A stretch of 64,000 bases of DNA from Fratercula arctica. Lineage: Eukaryota > Chordata > Aves > Charadriiformes > Alcidae. The translations under genes and the position numbers were made by a program. Every line of letters starts with the position of its first letter. Within the stretch, counting starts at the first letter, position 1. The stretch spans positions 117,817,757-117,881,756 of the forward strand of contig CANTUZ010000001.1 of the NCBI GenBank assembly GCA_947846985.1. The letters are read 5' to 3'. The notes below the pieces were generated by a model. It was not told where the DNA came from and searched no databases. It saw only the letters and a list, made by a program, of their open reading frames with translations. This document shows positions 1 through 11,585 of this stretch, one piece after another.

Positions 1-1308
1 TTCAAACTCCAGGGTTCATGGATTTTACAGTTATGGAAGCAGTTTGTAAAGCTTGTAAAACAATATGTAATATATCCAGCAATGGGAAACAGCAGAAAAA
101 TTTAGCATTTACCAAAATAAAAATAATAATGAAAAGCTATAGCTAATTCCCCATCAATAAAATAGGTGGCAATATGGTTCTAATTATCAGGCAGGGACAC
201 TATATAGGATAAAGAAGGAAATTCTGGTGGTAGTAAAGTTAGTTACAAACAGCTACTTAAAGACCAAAGAAATTAAATAGCAGCAAGACTATATAGCATC
301 TCTGGAAAACCTGCACTGGGCCATTGTGAAAGGTTCAATGTTGCTGTAAACCACACTTGGATCCTTCTTTCTGTGCTAACAGCAAAAAACCTGCAGCATG
401 TGAAAGAGAGATGGGCATGAAGGGGGGAAACAGTATCAGATTTCTTATTCAACAGAAACATAATCGGCAGAAATCTGATGAAATTCAGTGCCTCTGACAA
501 CCACATATTTAATTTTACCCGCAAACATCCTCTAATGATGCAGAATTCTCAAAATTTTATTCCTGTTCCCATCTTGCAGCAACAACAAAAACGATTAATT
601 GAGATATTGCTGGGAGCAAATACCTTGCCAGTCCCCTCTAGAAATGTTTGTTAAATAGCGATTCCAATGAATTCCGACATAGTGAGAGTTTAGGTTATTT
701 CAGATAAGATTATTGGCAAGGTGCTTGAGGAGACATGCTCCCTTCAATCCTTTTGATAGCTCAGACTGTCACAACAGTTTGCTTTCTGTTCATGTATTTC
801 ATAGGAGGTTTTGGGATCAGCTTCAACCCTTCTCTCATCCCAACTGTCCTCTTTCTTGCCTTCAGTTCCTACATGCTGTGGATTTACGGTCTCCATTCTG
901 ACTCTGGTTTCTACAAAAGCATTACCAACGTTTTGCCCTCTCATGTTCAAGATTGACGTAATTGTTGGTAAGTGACTGACCTCCAGCTGGATTCCCACCT
1001 TCCAGCAGCCTGCTGATGACAAGTGGGAAGCTTTCCTGTCTGTCGTCACAGATAGATCCTGCAGCCAGCAGTGATGGAATAAAACTGTAACATCACCTCC
1101 CATCCTTCCATAGCTCCTAAGTCCTTTCTGCCTCATTTTTCGCTGTTATTGGCACGGCACAGATGCTAACTTGTTATATTGGAAGAGGTTGCATTGCAAA
1201 TGAATAATAAACTAACTAAAGTAATTAGCTAAGAACTGATTGTGTCCTATGCAATAACCAGACTTCAAAAACAGGCACAGTCAAACAACAACAAATTATA
1301 GTATTACT

Positions 1309-1344
1309 GGGGGGGTGGGGGTGAGGGGTGGGGAGAGGAGGGGG
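1309..1344 (+). repeat. G-rich tract with strong G-quadruplex pattern
   Basis: Five runs of four or more G (1309-1315, 1317-1321, 1325-1328, 1330-1333, 1340-1344) with loops T, TGA, T and AGAGGA. It is followed directly by an A-rich stretch (1348-1371). Confidence 0.85.
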
Positions 1345-1520
1345 AGGAAAAAAAAAACCCAAACAAAAAAATTCCAGGTAGTCTTTCCTCAATCTTGTTT
1401 TTTCCTTAATAAAATAATACACAAATTCATTCCTTGACAAAAAGCAAATCCTATGATCGCATATAAAATGGGGGAACTAAGTATTTACCTTCAGCACAAT
1501 AGAGGACGTTTCCTATATGT

Positions 1521-1553
1521 AATGCTTGTACATAAAAACGTTGTGCAAGCATT
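1521..1553 (+). other. Short hairpin (11-bp stem, 11-nt loop)
   Basis: AATGCTTGTAC at 1521-1531 pairs with GTGCAAGCATT at 1543-1553 with one G-U wobble. The stem is much shorter than a microRNA precursor and pairing does not extend beyond it. Confidence 0.4.
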
Positions 1554-3781
1554 GAGTTGTGTGGGTCAAATTGATGGCCAGGTTAAAGGTCCTATGTAAT
1601 TTGGACTGCAAATCTCTGTTTTTCAAATTGTTGACTTTCTGTGATGTAAAATTAAATAAGCATGAAGTCTTTATCCTATATTGCTTGCAGAATTAGATCA
1701 TTAGATAATTAAAACAACAAAAGACACACAGAAGTATTGGCTATAGATGTAAATCAATTACTCTAAAAGCAATTACTTTAGATATAAATTAGCCCGGGTT
1801 ATAAGGGAGATATATAATATTTAATTTGCTGTATGGCTCTGGCACAAGTCCAGTCAACAGCAGCAGCAAGCAAAAGTCACCACTTCTCAGGCAAGGTAAA
1901 GAGCAACAGCACGATCGCTCTGTATTGGTGACCCCAGCTCTTAAAGCAAAGATGTAATTAGTACTGCAACAAGTTACAGCACAGAATGAAAATTCAGCTA
2001 ATTTGAATGAAAAGAGCTTACTATGAAGCAGAATGAGGACTAGCCTGGGGAAACCATCTTCTCATTTCTTCTAGATCGCAGAGGAATTCTGTCACCAGAT
2101 ACGTAAAATGAATTAAACCTTTACTCAAAAAATGTGTGAAGTAGAAAAAACACAGCTGGATACTGGAAAGAAAAGAAAAAAAGCATATGCTGCAGAATTA
2201 AGTAGATTTAAAGGGATCTGGTTACTCTGGAATAATCAGGATATGGACGTTACTGCCACTGGAAATGATTTGCGTGGGACATCTCCCTATATTTTTTAAT
2301 TGGTTGTTCTTACAGCAGATCCTAAGCTAGGACCAAACACCTTCCTCCTGAGATACTTTCAAAGGGATATGAGGAACATCTTTGTACCAGCCTTGAATGT
2401 TTGCAGTTGCGCTGACACTGTACAATTGCACCTCTGGTGATGCTTTCATACACACTGACTTTTTTCATTTGGCCCCAAGAGGAAGCCAACATTTGAACCT
2501 GGATGGTCTCCTTCTGTTGAGGAAGAGGAACTAGAGAGATAACCAAGTAAACCTACTCATGACACCCCAGTTTTCTGATGTATTTGTCATGTGTGCCCAA
2601 ATGTTACATTCCTCCCTTCAGGAGGGAAAAGGCAGGTTGTGACTTTCCTTGGGGAACAGCTGAGCACGGCAGGGAGAGAAGTATTGCCATGGCGGAGGCA
2701 TGGTATTGTCCCCAGTACAAAAGGGCAATGGTTCTTGCCTTTTTGAACCAAGAGAGAGGATGCCTGGGCAGGTTGACCTCAGGCTGCTGGTTGAGCAGCA
2801 TCCCCGCACAGACTGTCCCACACACACAAGACCTTATCTGGCTACAAATGGGCAACCAGAGGAAATTCCTCTGAATTGAAAACCACAAACGTTTCTCCTA
2901 TTATGGAAAGCTCCACCTACTTGCAAAACCCATTGCAACACTTCTTGGTTTCTCTTTTCCCAGTTCGACTGTTTGCTTCCTTTCTCCTGCCATTCTGCAA
3001 TCTGCTGCCCCGACTCCAAACCCCTCAGCCCCTGCCCTGGTCAGGGCAAAGCCTCTGGAGCAGCAAGGATTAGTGTTGCTCGGGGCTCAATATGTGGTCG
3101 ACTGCTTTGGGCAGTAGTTTCTGTTGTTAACGAGGATCCTTGCACAAGGTATGCCCTGGAATTTGCAAAGGAAAGATAATGCATTTTCACTTGTTTCCAA
3201 AAAACATCTTAGTCAACAGCTACATAAAAAATGTCTTTTTTTTTCTCTCAGCCACTCACCCAGGTTCGGTAAGGCACGGTCTGGCACGCAGCTGGTTACA
3301 CAGCCCAAGAGCACCAGGAAAAATCTTCACCACCACCATCTAAGTCACTTTGTGTGGGGAGAACTGCACAAAAGGCAGGATCGCAGCCTCACTGCAAATG
3401 ACTGTCTTATTTCTCAAAGAAACACCAGGGCAGTCCCCTTAAAAATGGTTGCGTCTCTAACAGCTCTGCTGTTTGGTTGACGTAAGCTACTCCTGCTTCA
3501 GAAAGAAAAGTCTCTGTGTAAGTGACCACAGAGATCAGAACCGTAAGGTACAGCCGGCCACTATCAGAGGAGGCAAAATACACCTACATTAGTTGTATGG
3601 CATCTAGAATCTCTCACGTATCCCAAAGCACTTCAAAAAGCTACATCATTCATTTAAGAGAAATTAATTTGTGTGTCAGTCCAATACAACTCTAAAGTCA
3701 CAGTTAAGCCTTTTATTGGAGCAAAGCCCAGTGACAGGCAAGATGAAGTTTCATTTTAATTTTCCCTTAGAGCAAGAAGTA

Positions 3782-3799
3782 GGGGGGGCGGGAGCAGGG
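3782..3799 (+). repeat. G-rich tract, possible G-quadruplex
   Basis: A run of seven G, then C, GGG, AGCA, GGG. The seven-G run can supply two triplets, so four triplets with loops of 1, 1 and 4 are available. A further GGGG lies at 3812. Confidence 0.6.
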
Positions 3800-5717
3800 A
3801 GGAGGAGAGTTGGGGTGTCGTCAGATGGAGAGATGGTAGCATAATGCTGCAAAAGGAGAAGGCTAATAGTTATAGGTAATCAAAAGGAAAATAGCTCCAA
3901 GTAGTATAAGTAGTTCTAAGAAAACCTCAAATCCCACTTAAGAACTTAAAATAAGACAAAATTGGCACCTGAACAGGCACACTGGCCTTGTTCTGAATAT
4001 CTTAGGCTGTTCTGCAAAATCAATTCTCTTTCGTCATACATTTAATCTGCCCCTCTGTAAACAAACATTTGACTGAATAAAATCCCAGGGTGGACATTTG
4101 GCTGAAAAAAATCCCATGGCAAGGTTGGGATGCAGAGAGGTTCAGTTTTGTGAGTATGTCTCTCCAAAGTAGTCATTTCAAGAAAGACTTTGGAGAACTA
4201 TCCCCTTTTAAGATACTAAATATAATAATCTATTAAAGCAGTGGGACAGAAGCTTCTGCCCTGCCCATGCCTCAGCCTCCCCCACCACCTCCTCAGCCCC
4301 ACGGCCTCCTGACAAGAGGGGGCCCAGCATAAAAAGCCCCCATCCCTGATCCTGTGCAGCTACTGGAAAAATAAATTACTGAGCTAGGAATGTGAGAGAA
4401 AGAGCAATTAAAATTTTTCCCCTTTCTTAATCAAGGACTGTTTTGCCTTGGGGGCTTGGAGGGGAAGGAAATCAGAGCTTTTGCAGAGTAGGCTTTGGAA
4501 AATATCTGGAACAGACATCCTCGTCCTGTCCTTTACAGACTGTACTCTGCCCTTTTTTCTTTCCCTTACAGCACACGTGTAGGGAGATTTGTTAGACCTT
4601 AAACTTGTCACAAATGTAGTTGCTAACAATTTACCCCCATGTTCAGATGCTCTTGCGATTGCTTTCTCCAGTAATTACTCAGTGGGTACGCCACAGCAAG
4701 CTCCATAAGTTACAGCTAATCACTCTTAAGTGCTGGAAGCAGGACTGTATTTGTGCAAAGAAACAGCAATCAAATATGGTAAGCAGATGGCTGTTTCTTG
4801 TCCTGTTACCACACTGAGCACAACAGATTAAGCCATGATGGATTTATCAGCACTGATGGATACATTAACACCATATGCTTTTATAGAATAAATAGCTTTT
4901 GACATTTCATTATAAGTTCTGATGCCCCAATTTTTTAAAAGCTGGCTCTTTTGAAATGAAAATGCAGATGTTTTTGACAAAGCCTGTGGGTTTTCCTATG
5001 TTCTCCTTAAAATCCCGGAAATAGTTGAAGAAATCCAAAGCATTTCTCTCAACCATAAATTGAATATGTACTTCTCTAGAAGCTTTGTGACAATCAATTC
5101 TCGTAATTGATAAATACCAGTGTTTTAAAAACTGATGAAAGTCTTAGCTCATTTGCCATATCTCAAGAATCACATATAACGTTATGTAAACAGCAGTAAA
5201 CCAAACATAAGTATCCGAAAGCTTTTTCTTTCTGCTTTATAGGCTGATCTGTAGGCTAGGGGAACACACGGAATGTTTAACCGATATTTCTCAATCCTAG
5301 CAGAAAGCAAACCCTCAGATTTTTCAAAAGTCCTCATCTTGTGAGATGAAGAAGGGGAAAAAAAGTAAGCAATTTTCTAGGAATGTGGGTGTCAGCTGCC
5401 CAGGCTGCTGTCAGTAAATGAGCAGCTGAAACATATAATGGGTGCATTCGTGCACTGACACAGCAGACACTTCAAACCAGGCTCTGAGCAGCTATTGCGC
5501 ACAGTCATCATACAAAGGGTGATCAATAGGTATTCATTTCTAGTCCCGCTGCCTCTAGAAAAGCAGAATGCTAGCTGCTTAAATCGCAATAAAACGGTTA
5601 ACAAAACCGTGTGCTTTCTGGGGACAACGGGCATTTTTGGTGTTTCTTTTCAGTAGCCCACAGTAGTTGAAAACAGGCTTAAAAGCCTATTCAGTGTCAT
5701 CAATCAAAACCAGCTGC

Positions 5718-5731
5718 ATGTGTGTGTGTGC
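5718..5731 (+). repeat. (TG)n short microsatellite
   Basis: About six TG units inside the candidate conserved block 5690-6190. Confidence 0.85.
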
Positions 5732-6060
5732 ACTGCTGCACCTTTTCCGTTCCTCCCTTCATATACTTAAGTTCCTGTACAGGTCATCAGTTCGGCGTTT
5801 GTTAATTGCTCGTCTGCAGTCTAGGTTTTAATCACCTGATCCATCAAAAGCTCTTCTTTCCCCGCCTATATTCATCTTGTCAGTTGGTGACATTTTTTGT
5901 AATGAAAGCAGCAGATCTATTGATAGCATCCCTCAACAGAGGGGAAGGCATCCTGCATTAGCTTTGTCTTCTAAACCAGCCTGTTCTATTACAATTGACC
6001 TTCTCATCTTGATTACCACACAAATCATAGCCCTCTCCCCACTCCTCCCCCTGCTTCCCT

Positions 6061-6078
6061 CCCCCCCCCCCACCCCCC
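6061..6078 (-). repeat. C-rich homopolymer (C11-A-C6)
   Basis: Eleven C, one A and six C on the + strand. It lies inside the candidate conserved block 5690-6190 and is probably length-polymorphic. The minus strand can form a G-quadruplex. Confidence 0.9.
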
Positions 6079-6190
6079 ATCTATTAGAGTATTTCTTCTG
6101 TAGCCGTTCAATTGCCTGACTGCAGCTGGTAATTGGATTCATGTTTGGAGCACAGCTTTCTACCTACAAGCCTGGAATAATTCAAATAGG

Positions 6191-9100
6191 ACCCTGGCCT
6201 AGGGCTGGGGCCATATGTTAAATTCAGATTTGTGTCTGGAGTAAAATCTGGAGTACCCTGACGGGAGTATAATCCACATAACGACACAAAATCCTGTCCT
6301 ATTTGCAACCTGCATTTATTTTCTTCTCTGAAGTAAAATTCCATTTCAGTACTCCTTTAAGATGTTAAGGGCCAGGCAATTTCATTACAGCGACTTGGTG
6401 AAATGTAAAGATGATGTTACTTTGGCAACTGTCTTGCCTCACACTAGGTTTCAGGAAACAATGCAGGCAGTTTTCAATTATGGTAATACAAAAATTAAAC
6501 ACCATAAAAAATAAAAACTCAACCTGGCAGCATACTTCGTGTATACAGTACACCTTTTAACGTGGTGTCTTCACACAGCCTGAAACTTACCGTTGGGACC
6601 AAGCTCAGATAAAGCTGTTACATCGAAAAGCAAAAGTGCAGTAAGCGGTACCAGCTCTCCTACTCCTCACGTAACATTATTTTGTCATTGTTTTATTCAC
6701 CCAAAGTTAAATAATACAGAAGTGAAATGAAGACAGATTCACCTTGCTCCAACACTGAGGGTTTGCAATTTCTCCTCTTCTGTTACTCAGATCCTCACAA
6801 AACCAGCTCTAAATTTTGTGCTGACCTGCAGCCCCCCTGCACTAACAGAGATGAGCAGCTTCTCTCAGCCTGGGCACTCTGCTCAGCTCTGACCCATGGG
6901 TCTAACTCTCTCCGTAGCCCATCAGGATGTCTAATAGCAGCCCTGTAATACAAGTTTCTACCCTCCTGCCTGATAACGCCACCTGAACCCCTTTTCACCT
7001 GGACTTCTTCCAACCTAAGTCATAGAAATAACGACAGCTTGCAATTGTCCTAATGCCATAACACACACCAGCCTCATATTAGAGCATCTTCCACTAGGTC
7101 TAAGGACAGTCTGGTGGTGCTTCACTTACAGACCTAAAGTTCAACCAGCTCCCAAAATGAATGCAGAATTAGTACCTACCATATTCTCTGGCTCTTCTGA
7201 ACTTTTCTGTGGTATCAGTTATCTCCCAGCCCAGTCACTACACCCAGACCTCACTTAGTATTAGCCAAGGAGCCTTCACCCACCAAAGAAGTAAATATAA
7301 AATATAACGCAAGTATCCCTATTGATGCTGACTCTTAGTATGGGGTTCTCTCCCTCCAGCCTCCCAGCAGAAGCATTGATATTGAACCAAAGGACCTAAA
7401 ATGTTCCTCTCCCCTAGGATGTAACAACCTCCAAGCTGTGAAAACACCTAAGTGCCCTGATAAGAGATGAAAAATCAGGTTCAGCTGTCATTACATACTT
7501 GCCATTTAAGCATTTTCTTCTGAAACCAGTGCCAGCTTGAGCCCAGACCTTCACCTTTACACCATCTCTCCAAGCCCAGACAAAACAATGGAGATCTGCC
7601 AGGGCAGCAGGTTGCTCTGAAAGCTCCTGTGCTACCTCCTGGGTGTATGGTTGTACAGATGGCCACCAGAGATGCCTTCCATGCCTTCACTGTCTTCACA
7701 ATTTGTCAACAGGTGAAACAACCAGCCTGAACCAATTCAAGTCTCCATGTCTTGCAAAATATCAGAAAACAAAGATGCCATTTTAAAAAAATATTTCAAA
7801 GTTTTGACATTTGGCTAAGAGATCATATTTCATATCAATATCGCAGCTTTTGAGTTTCTGGTGATAAAGCACCCACCTGCAATGTGGAATATCTGGGTTA
7901 TGCTTCCAGCTGTGCTTGATTCAAAGCAAACCGGGAACACAAGGGTCTCTGACGTACCTGGGAAATGAAACGTGCTCTTGCTGCCCTGCCAAACAGTCAG
8001 CTTCGCTGTTCCATTTTCCCTAAGCAATCCCCCCCCCAGCCCCTGCCCCTGGCAGGTTTCTGTATATAGTACTGTACATACTAGGTGCACACTATCCTGT
8101 TCCTAGTTTGTTACGTGAAGTTCAAAGCAGCACCTTGACACTGCTCTCCCCCATGACAGGTTTAGCTCTTCCTTGTTCCCATTTCACTGCATATTCTATT
8201 CAAGACCTAAATTTTCTTGCTGAAAATATCACCCAAAGTAGCACATTCCTGCTACAACATTCATTTTCACACCTTGGCATTTTCAACTGTTCAAGAGAGT
8301 AGTTCTAGAGCAGCACAGATAGCAGCACCCCGCCTCACTAACGAGCCAAAATTAGTCAAAGTACCACCAGAATTAGAGAAGAACTAGAAATTGATTAAAA
8401 TTTGTTTCTCCTACCCTCCCCTCCACAGCTGCTGCACTGAGTTGTTCACCTCCTCTTTCATCACTAAAGGTCCGAGGTATCAGCTGATAATAGTCACCTG
8501 AGCCCTTTGGCCCATTCTGGCATGCTATCTATTTGCATCAAGAAATATAAATTAAGCTATGTAACAAGCTTACAAGTTCAACCTATCACAGCCTTTAAGG
8601 TTCCTAAAAGCCCTCTTTCAATAAACAGAACAAATTTTTAAAAAAATTGCCACTTAATTTCCACTTCCAGTGTTCCCAGCACGAGAAGGAGCTTATAAAG
8701 CAGCCATTGGCTCCATCCATGGCATCGCAGTTTCCTACAACGCAACTCTTCAAAACACAAGAGCTTCCCCGTTCATTTTTGAACTGCCAATTTCTAACTC
8801 TTTTTTCCTTCTTTACCTTGAGTGTGCGTTCTGGGACTCAGCAGTTAAAATCTGCCCCTAGGGTTTAAATGCTGGTGATGGTCTGATTTCCTCATCTCTA
8901 CAAACAGGATTCAGCAGTAAGCAGAATTTGTCTTTTCACCTACATCTATCCTACAAATAAAATGGGTCGTCTTCTACATTACCTGGTTGAAAGTGTACTG
9001 GAACCAATGGCATCTGCCTATTGCTGACACTGCCAATGTTTTTTGTGGTAGATCTTGTGTTTGCTACTTTCCTTAGAATTGCAGATCCTAAAAGATAGTG

Positions 9101-10169
9101 AAGAAGTAAAAAACTCATCTTCCTCTTTCTCATTTTCACTTACCACTCACCTTGGGAATTCCTATCACTATGTCACCCTCTAAGCTTGATAATCTTACTG
9201 AAGTGAAATTTAAAGCCATTAAAATGACAGAAAAAATTATTTTTCTTCCCTTCATCCTCCCATTTTACAGCTTTAAATTCTTAGCTCTTGTAGAACTGAA
9301 ATGCCCTCCGAGTCGTGATTAAAGAGGCCATTTCTGGCCATGCAGTGATGGAGAGCCTCTTCACAGGTACTGATCGACTTTTACCTCGCAGCAGGACTTT
9401 GGAAAGATCTGACAAGCTGAAAGAGACCGAAGAGCTACTTCAGATTGCAGGATATGATTCACCTTCTCACAAGTCTTCTCATTAAAAGCCAACTCACTTA
9501 GTCAGACATTTCCATGAGGTTTTGGACTGAGAGAACTAAAAAATATTTCAGCGAAAAAGAAAAACACGTAATAAGCTCAAATTCACTGGTGACAAATTAT
9601 TTCGCCCTTGGTCATGCAAACAATTGCAAATTAAAGAATACAGGTGCTACAATCTGTATTATGCTATTTTGTTTGTGAAATTTGTCTTAAAGTTACATTA
9701 CAATGTGTCTACTGACCCAGCTAAACCATAATTCTGTTTGTGGGAAACAAAAACTGTCAATTACATTTATAAAGAGTGCCTTACTGCACCAATCTCAATC
9801 AATATTTAGTCTATGAAATATAATCAGGATGTTAGGTGCTTCTTTCTGAAAGAAAGATTCTGTCTTTTGCCATCTGTTCTAACTGGTTTTGTTAATTTGG
9901 TGAATCTCCTTGGTTTTGTTGCTGAACTACAGAAGCAGACTTCATTGGTCTGAATCACATAAAAAAAAGGTTGGTATTTAGTTCAAAACTGCAACAGCAT
10001 TTAAGGATCACATACTAGTATCGTGCGATCAGAGGTCTGGAACATCCAGGCTAGGGAGATAAAACAGAGGCAGGTCTTTACAACTATATGGGATGACATA
10101 AAAGCAAGGAAAAAATAGCAGACCCAGATAAGGGCTGGCATTAGCTCTTCTGCAAGTGTGTCCCTTCTT
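6191..10169. other. Non-coding sequence, no gene seen
   Basis: Complex AT-rich sequence with one C-rich tract (8029). Frames are below 90 codons and unrecognised. Confidence 0.7.
8029..8049 (-). repeat. C-rich tract; minus-strand G-quadruplex pattern
   Basis: C9 (8029-8037), AG, C4 (8040-8043), TG, C4 (8046-8049). On the minus strand this gives four runs of four G with loops of 2, 2 and 1. Confidence 0.8.
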
Positions 10170-10249
10170 TCACAGAACAGTTTGCATTGGAAGGAACCTT
10201 TAAAGGTCATCCAGTCCAATCCCCCTGCAATGAGCAGGGACATCCTCAA

Positions 10250-10754
10250 CTAGATCAGGTTGTTCAGAGCCCTGTCAAACCTGACACTGAATGTTTCCAG
10301 GGATGGAGGATCTACCACCTCTATGGGCAACCAGACTTCCATAAACACTGGGTTCCAGTCTGTCAACACCTTCATTGTAAAAAATGGCTTCCTAATATCT
10401 AATCTAAATCTACCCTCTTCTTGTTTAAAACCATTACCCCTTGTCCTATTCCTACAGGCCCTGCTAAAAGGTTTATCCCCATCTTTCTTATAAGCCCCCT
10501 TTAAATACTGAAAGGCAGCAATAAGATCTCTCTGGAGCCTTCTCCAGGATGAATAACCCCAACTCTCTCTGCCTGTCCTCATAGGAGAGGTGCTCCAGCC
10601 CTCTGATCACTTTTGTGGCCGTCCTCTGGACCCGCTCCAACAGGCCCATGTCCTTCCTGTGCTGAGGGCTCCAGAGCTGGACACAGTACATCATGTGGGA
10701 TCTCAGAAGAGCAGAGTAAAGGGGAAGAATCACCTCCCTGGACCCGCTGTCCAT
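10250..10754 (-). pseudogene. CR1 ORF2 C-terminal region, frameshifted
   Basis: Two overlapping minus-strand frames (10488-10754 and 10250-10582) together carry the C-terminal part of CR1 ORF2p. The first has YSALLRSHMMYCVQLWSPQHRKD and [17 protein letters not shown]; the second has RRLQRDLIAAFQYLKGAY, then RNRTRGNGFK and FRLDIRKPFFTMKV, then PSLETFSVRFDRAL. The switch of frame at about 10490-10580 shows at least one indel. No enzyme activity is assigned to this segment on its own; it lies downstream of the RT palm and runs to the 3' UTR. Confidence 0.85.
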
Positions 10755-10811
10755 GCTTCTTTTGATACAGCCCAGGATGTTGTTGGCCTTCTGGGCTGCC
10801 AGTGCACATGG

Positions 10812-11135
10812 TCAGCTCATGTCCAGCTTTTCATCCATCAGCATCCCCACATCCTTCTCCTCAGGGCTGTTCTCAATCCCTTCATCTCCCAACTTGTAGT
10901 GATACCGCGCTTTGCCCTGACCCAGGTGCAGAATCTTGCACTTGGCCTTGTTGAATGTCATGACGTTCACACGGTCCTGCTTATCAAGCTTGTCCAGTTC
11001 TCTCTGGATGGCATCCTGTTCCTCAGGCATGCCAACCACACCACTCAGCTTGCTGTTGTTTGCAAACTTGCTGAGGGTGCACTTGATCCCACTGTCTATA
11101 TCATTGATTAAGATATTGAACAGTACTGGTCCCAA
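10812..11135 (-). pseudogene. CR1 reverse transcriptase fragment with broken catalytic box
   Basis: A 107-codon remnant of the CR1 ORF2 reverse transcriptase. It covers the palm segment beginning LGPVLFNI and the region that normally carries the two metal-binding aspartates (F-A-D-D in CR1 and related LINEs). Here residues 26-27 are both asparagine, so this copy could not polymerise even if expressed. It continues through IQRELDKLDK and FNKAKCKILHLG, typical of CR1, to the VGMLMDEKLDMS block. The frame opens on TTG rather than ATG because this is the middle of a protein, not a true start. Downstream coding sequence is in other frames (10488-10754, then 10250-10582). Confidence 0.9.
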
Positions 11136-11538
11136 TTACGGATCCCTGAGGAACACCATTGTCACCAGTCTCCATCTGGACATTGAGCTGTTGACCACTA
11201 GAGGACCACTGTCCTCCAGACCAGAACATCAGGGACTACCGTGGCATCATTTTGGAACAGTCACTACAACTGAAGCTGCATTATTTTAAGGCATGGACCA
11301 CTTATTGAAACCTTAGACAGAGTCCAAAGCAGTGGGTTTCCTACATGTTTGGTAACAAAGCCCTACCGTAGTATAAATGCTAAATGCAGAGTATGAAGTT
11401 TCTGGAAAAGTGTGAGAAGCAGGACGATCCAGTATGAGTCAGTATTAAGTGGTGAGTAGCAGGTTCCCAAGCTATTTATTTTGAAGACAACTCAGACACT
11501 TTGATCTCCTTTATCCAAAATCATGCTGATTTTGAAGG

Positions 11539-11585
11539 AAAAAAAAAAAAAAAAACCAAAACAAAACCAAACCAAAAACCCAACC
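11539..11585 (+). repeat. A-rich tract with CCAAAC motifs
   Basis: A run of A followed by CCAAAACAAAACC and CCAAAAACCC. The same composition recurs at 15211, 25151, 51408 and 62827, and in complement at 18921. Confidence 0.85.

Larger units (their letters stand above)
1..5689. other. Non-coding AT-rich sequence, no gene seen
   Basis: Only short unrelated open frames on both strands (for example 744-1136 on the minus strand). Aside from the G-rich tracts and small hairpin listed separately, I see nothing identifiable. Confidence 0.7.
5690..6190. promoter_or_regulatory. Candidate conserved non-coding block
   Basis: A stretch whose texture resembles vertebrate conserved non-coding elements. 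It is low in CpG and transposon-free, with many ATTA/TAAT and related homeodomain-type cores (TGTTAATTGCTCG, GTTTTAATCACCTG, CAATTGCCTGAC, GGTAATTGGATTC), E-box CACCTG and CAGCTG sites, and TCATCAATCAAAA. No open frame of interest crosses it. The call rests on pattern only and cannot be proved without cross-species alignment. Confidence 0.3.
10170..11200 (-). mobile_element. CR1 LINE, 5'-truncated, inactive (RT region to near the 3' end)
   Basis: A chicken-repeat-1 family non-LTR retrotransposon remnant lying on the minus strand. Read on that strand it starts inside the reverse transcriptase domain (a GVPQGSV-like block near 11155-11130, then LGPVLFNI..NDID) and runs through the RT thumb and C-terminal region ([62 protein letters not shown]) to the CR1 3' non-coding tail at about 10170-10250. 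Coding capacity is spread over three minus-strand frames (10812-11135, 10488-10754, 10250-10582), so it is frameshifted. One extra base lies near 11131, and the FADD catalytic box reads FANN (codons at 11055-11060). The terminal ATTCTATGA repeats are degraded. The long open frame on the opposite strand at 10590-11111 is an antisense shadow. The upstream edge is soft: similarity fades between 11195 and 11210. Confidence 0.95.

Noticed and set aside
744..1136. 130-codon minus-strand frame
   Set aside because: Overlaps open frames on the other strand and has no recognisable similarity.
10590..11111. Longest open frame in the window (173 codons, + strand)
   Set aside because: It is the antisense of the minus-strand CR1 reverse transcriptase; the sense strand carries family motifs and this strand does not.
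11200..11290. Extension of the CR1 beyond 11200
   Set aside because: Similarity to the RT coding sequence ends near GTTGACCACTAG; the following bases do not continue any CR1 frame I recognise.
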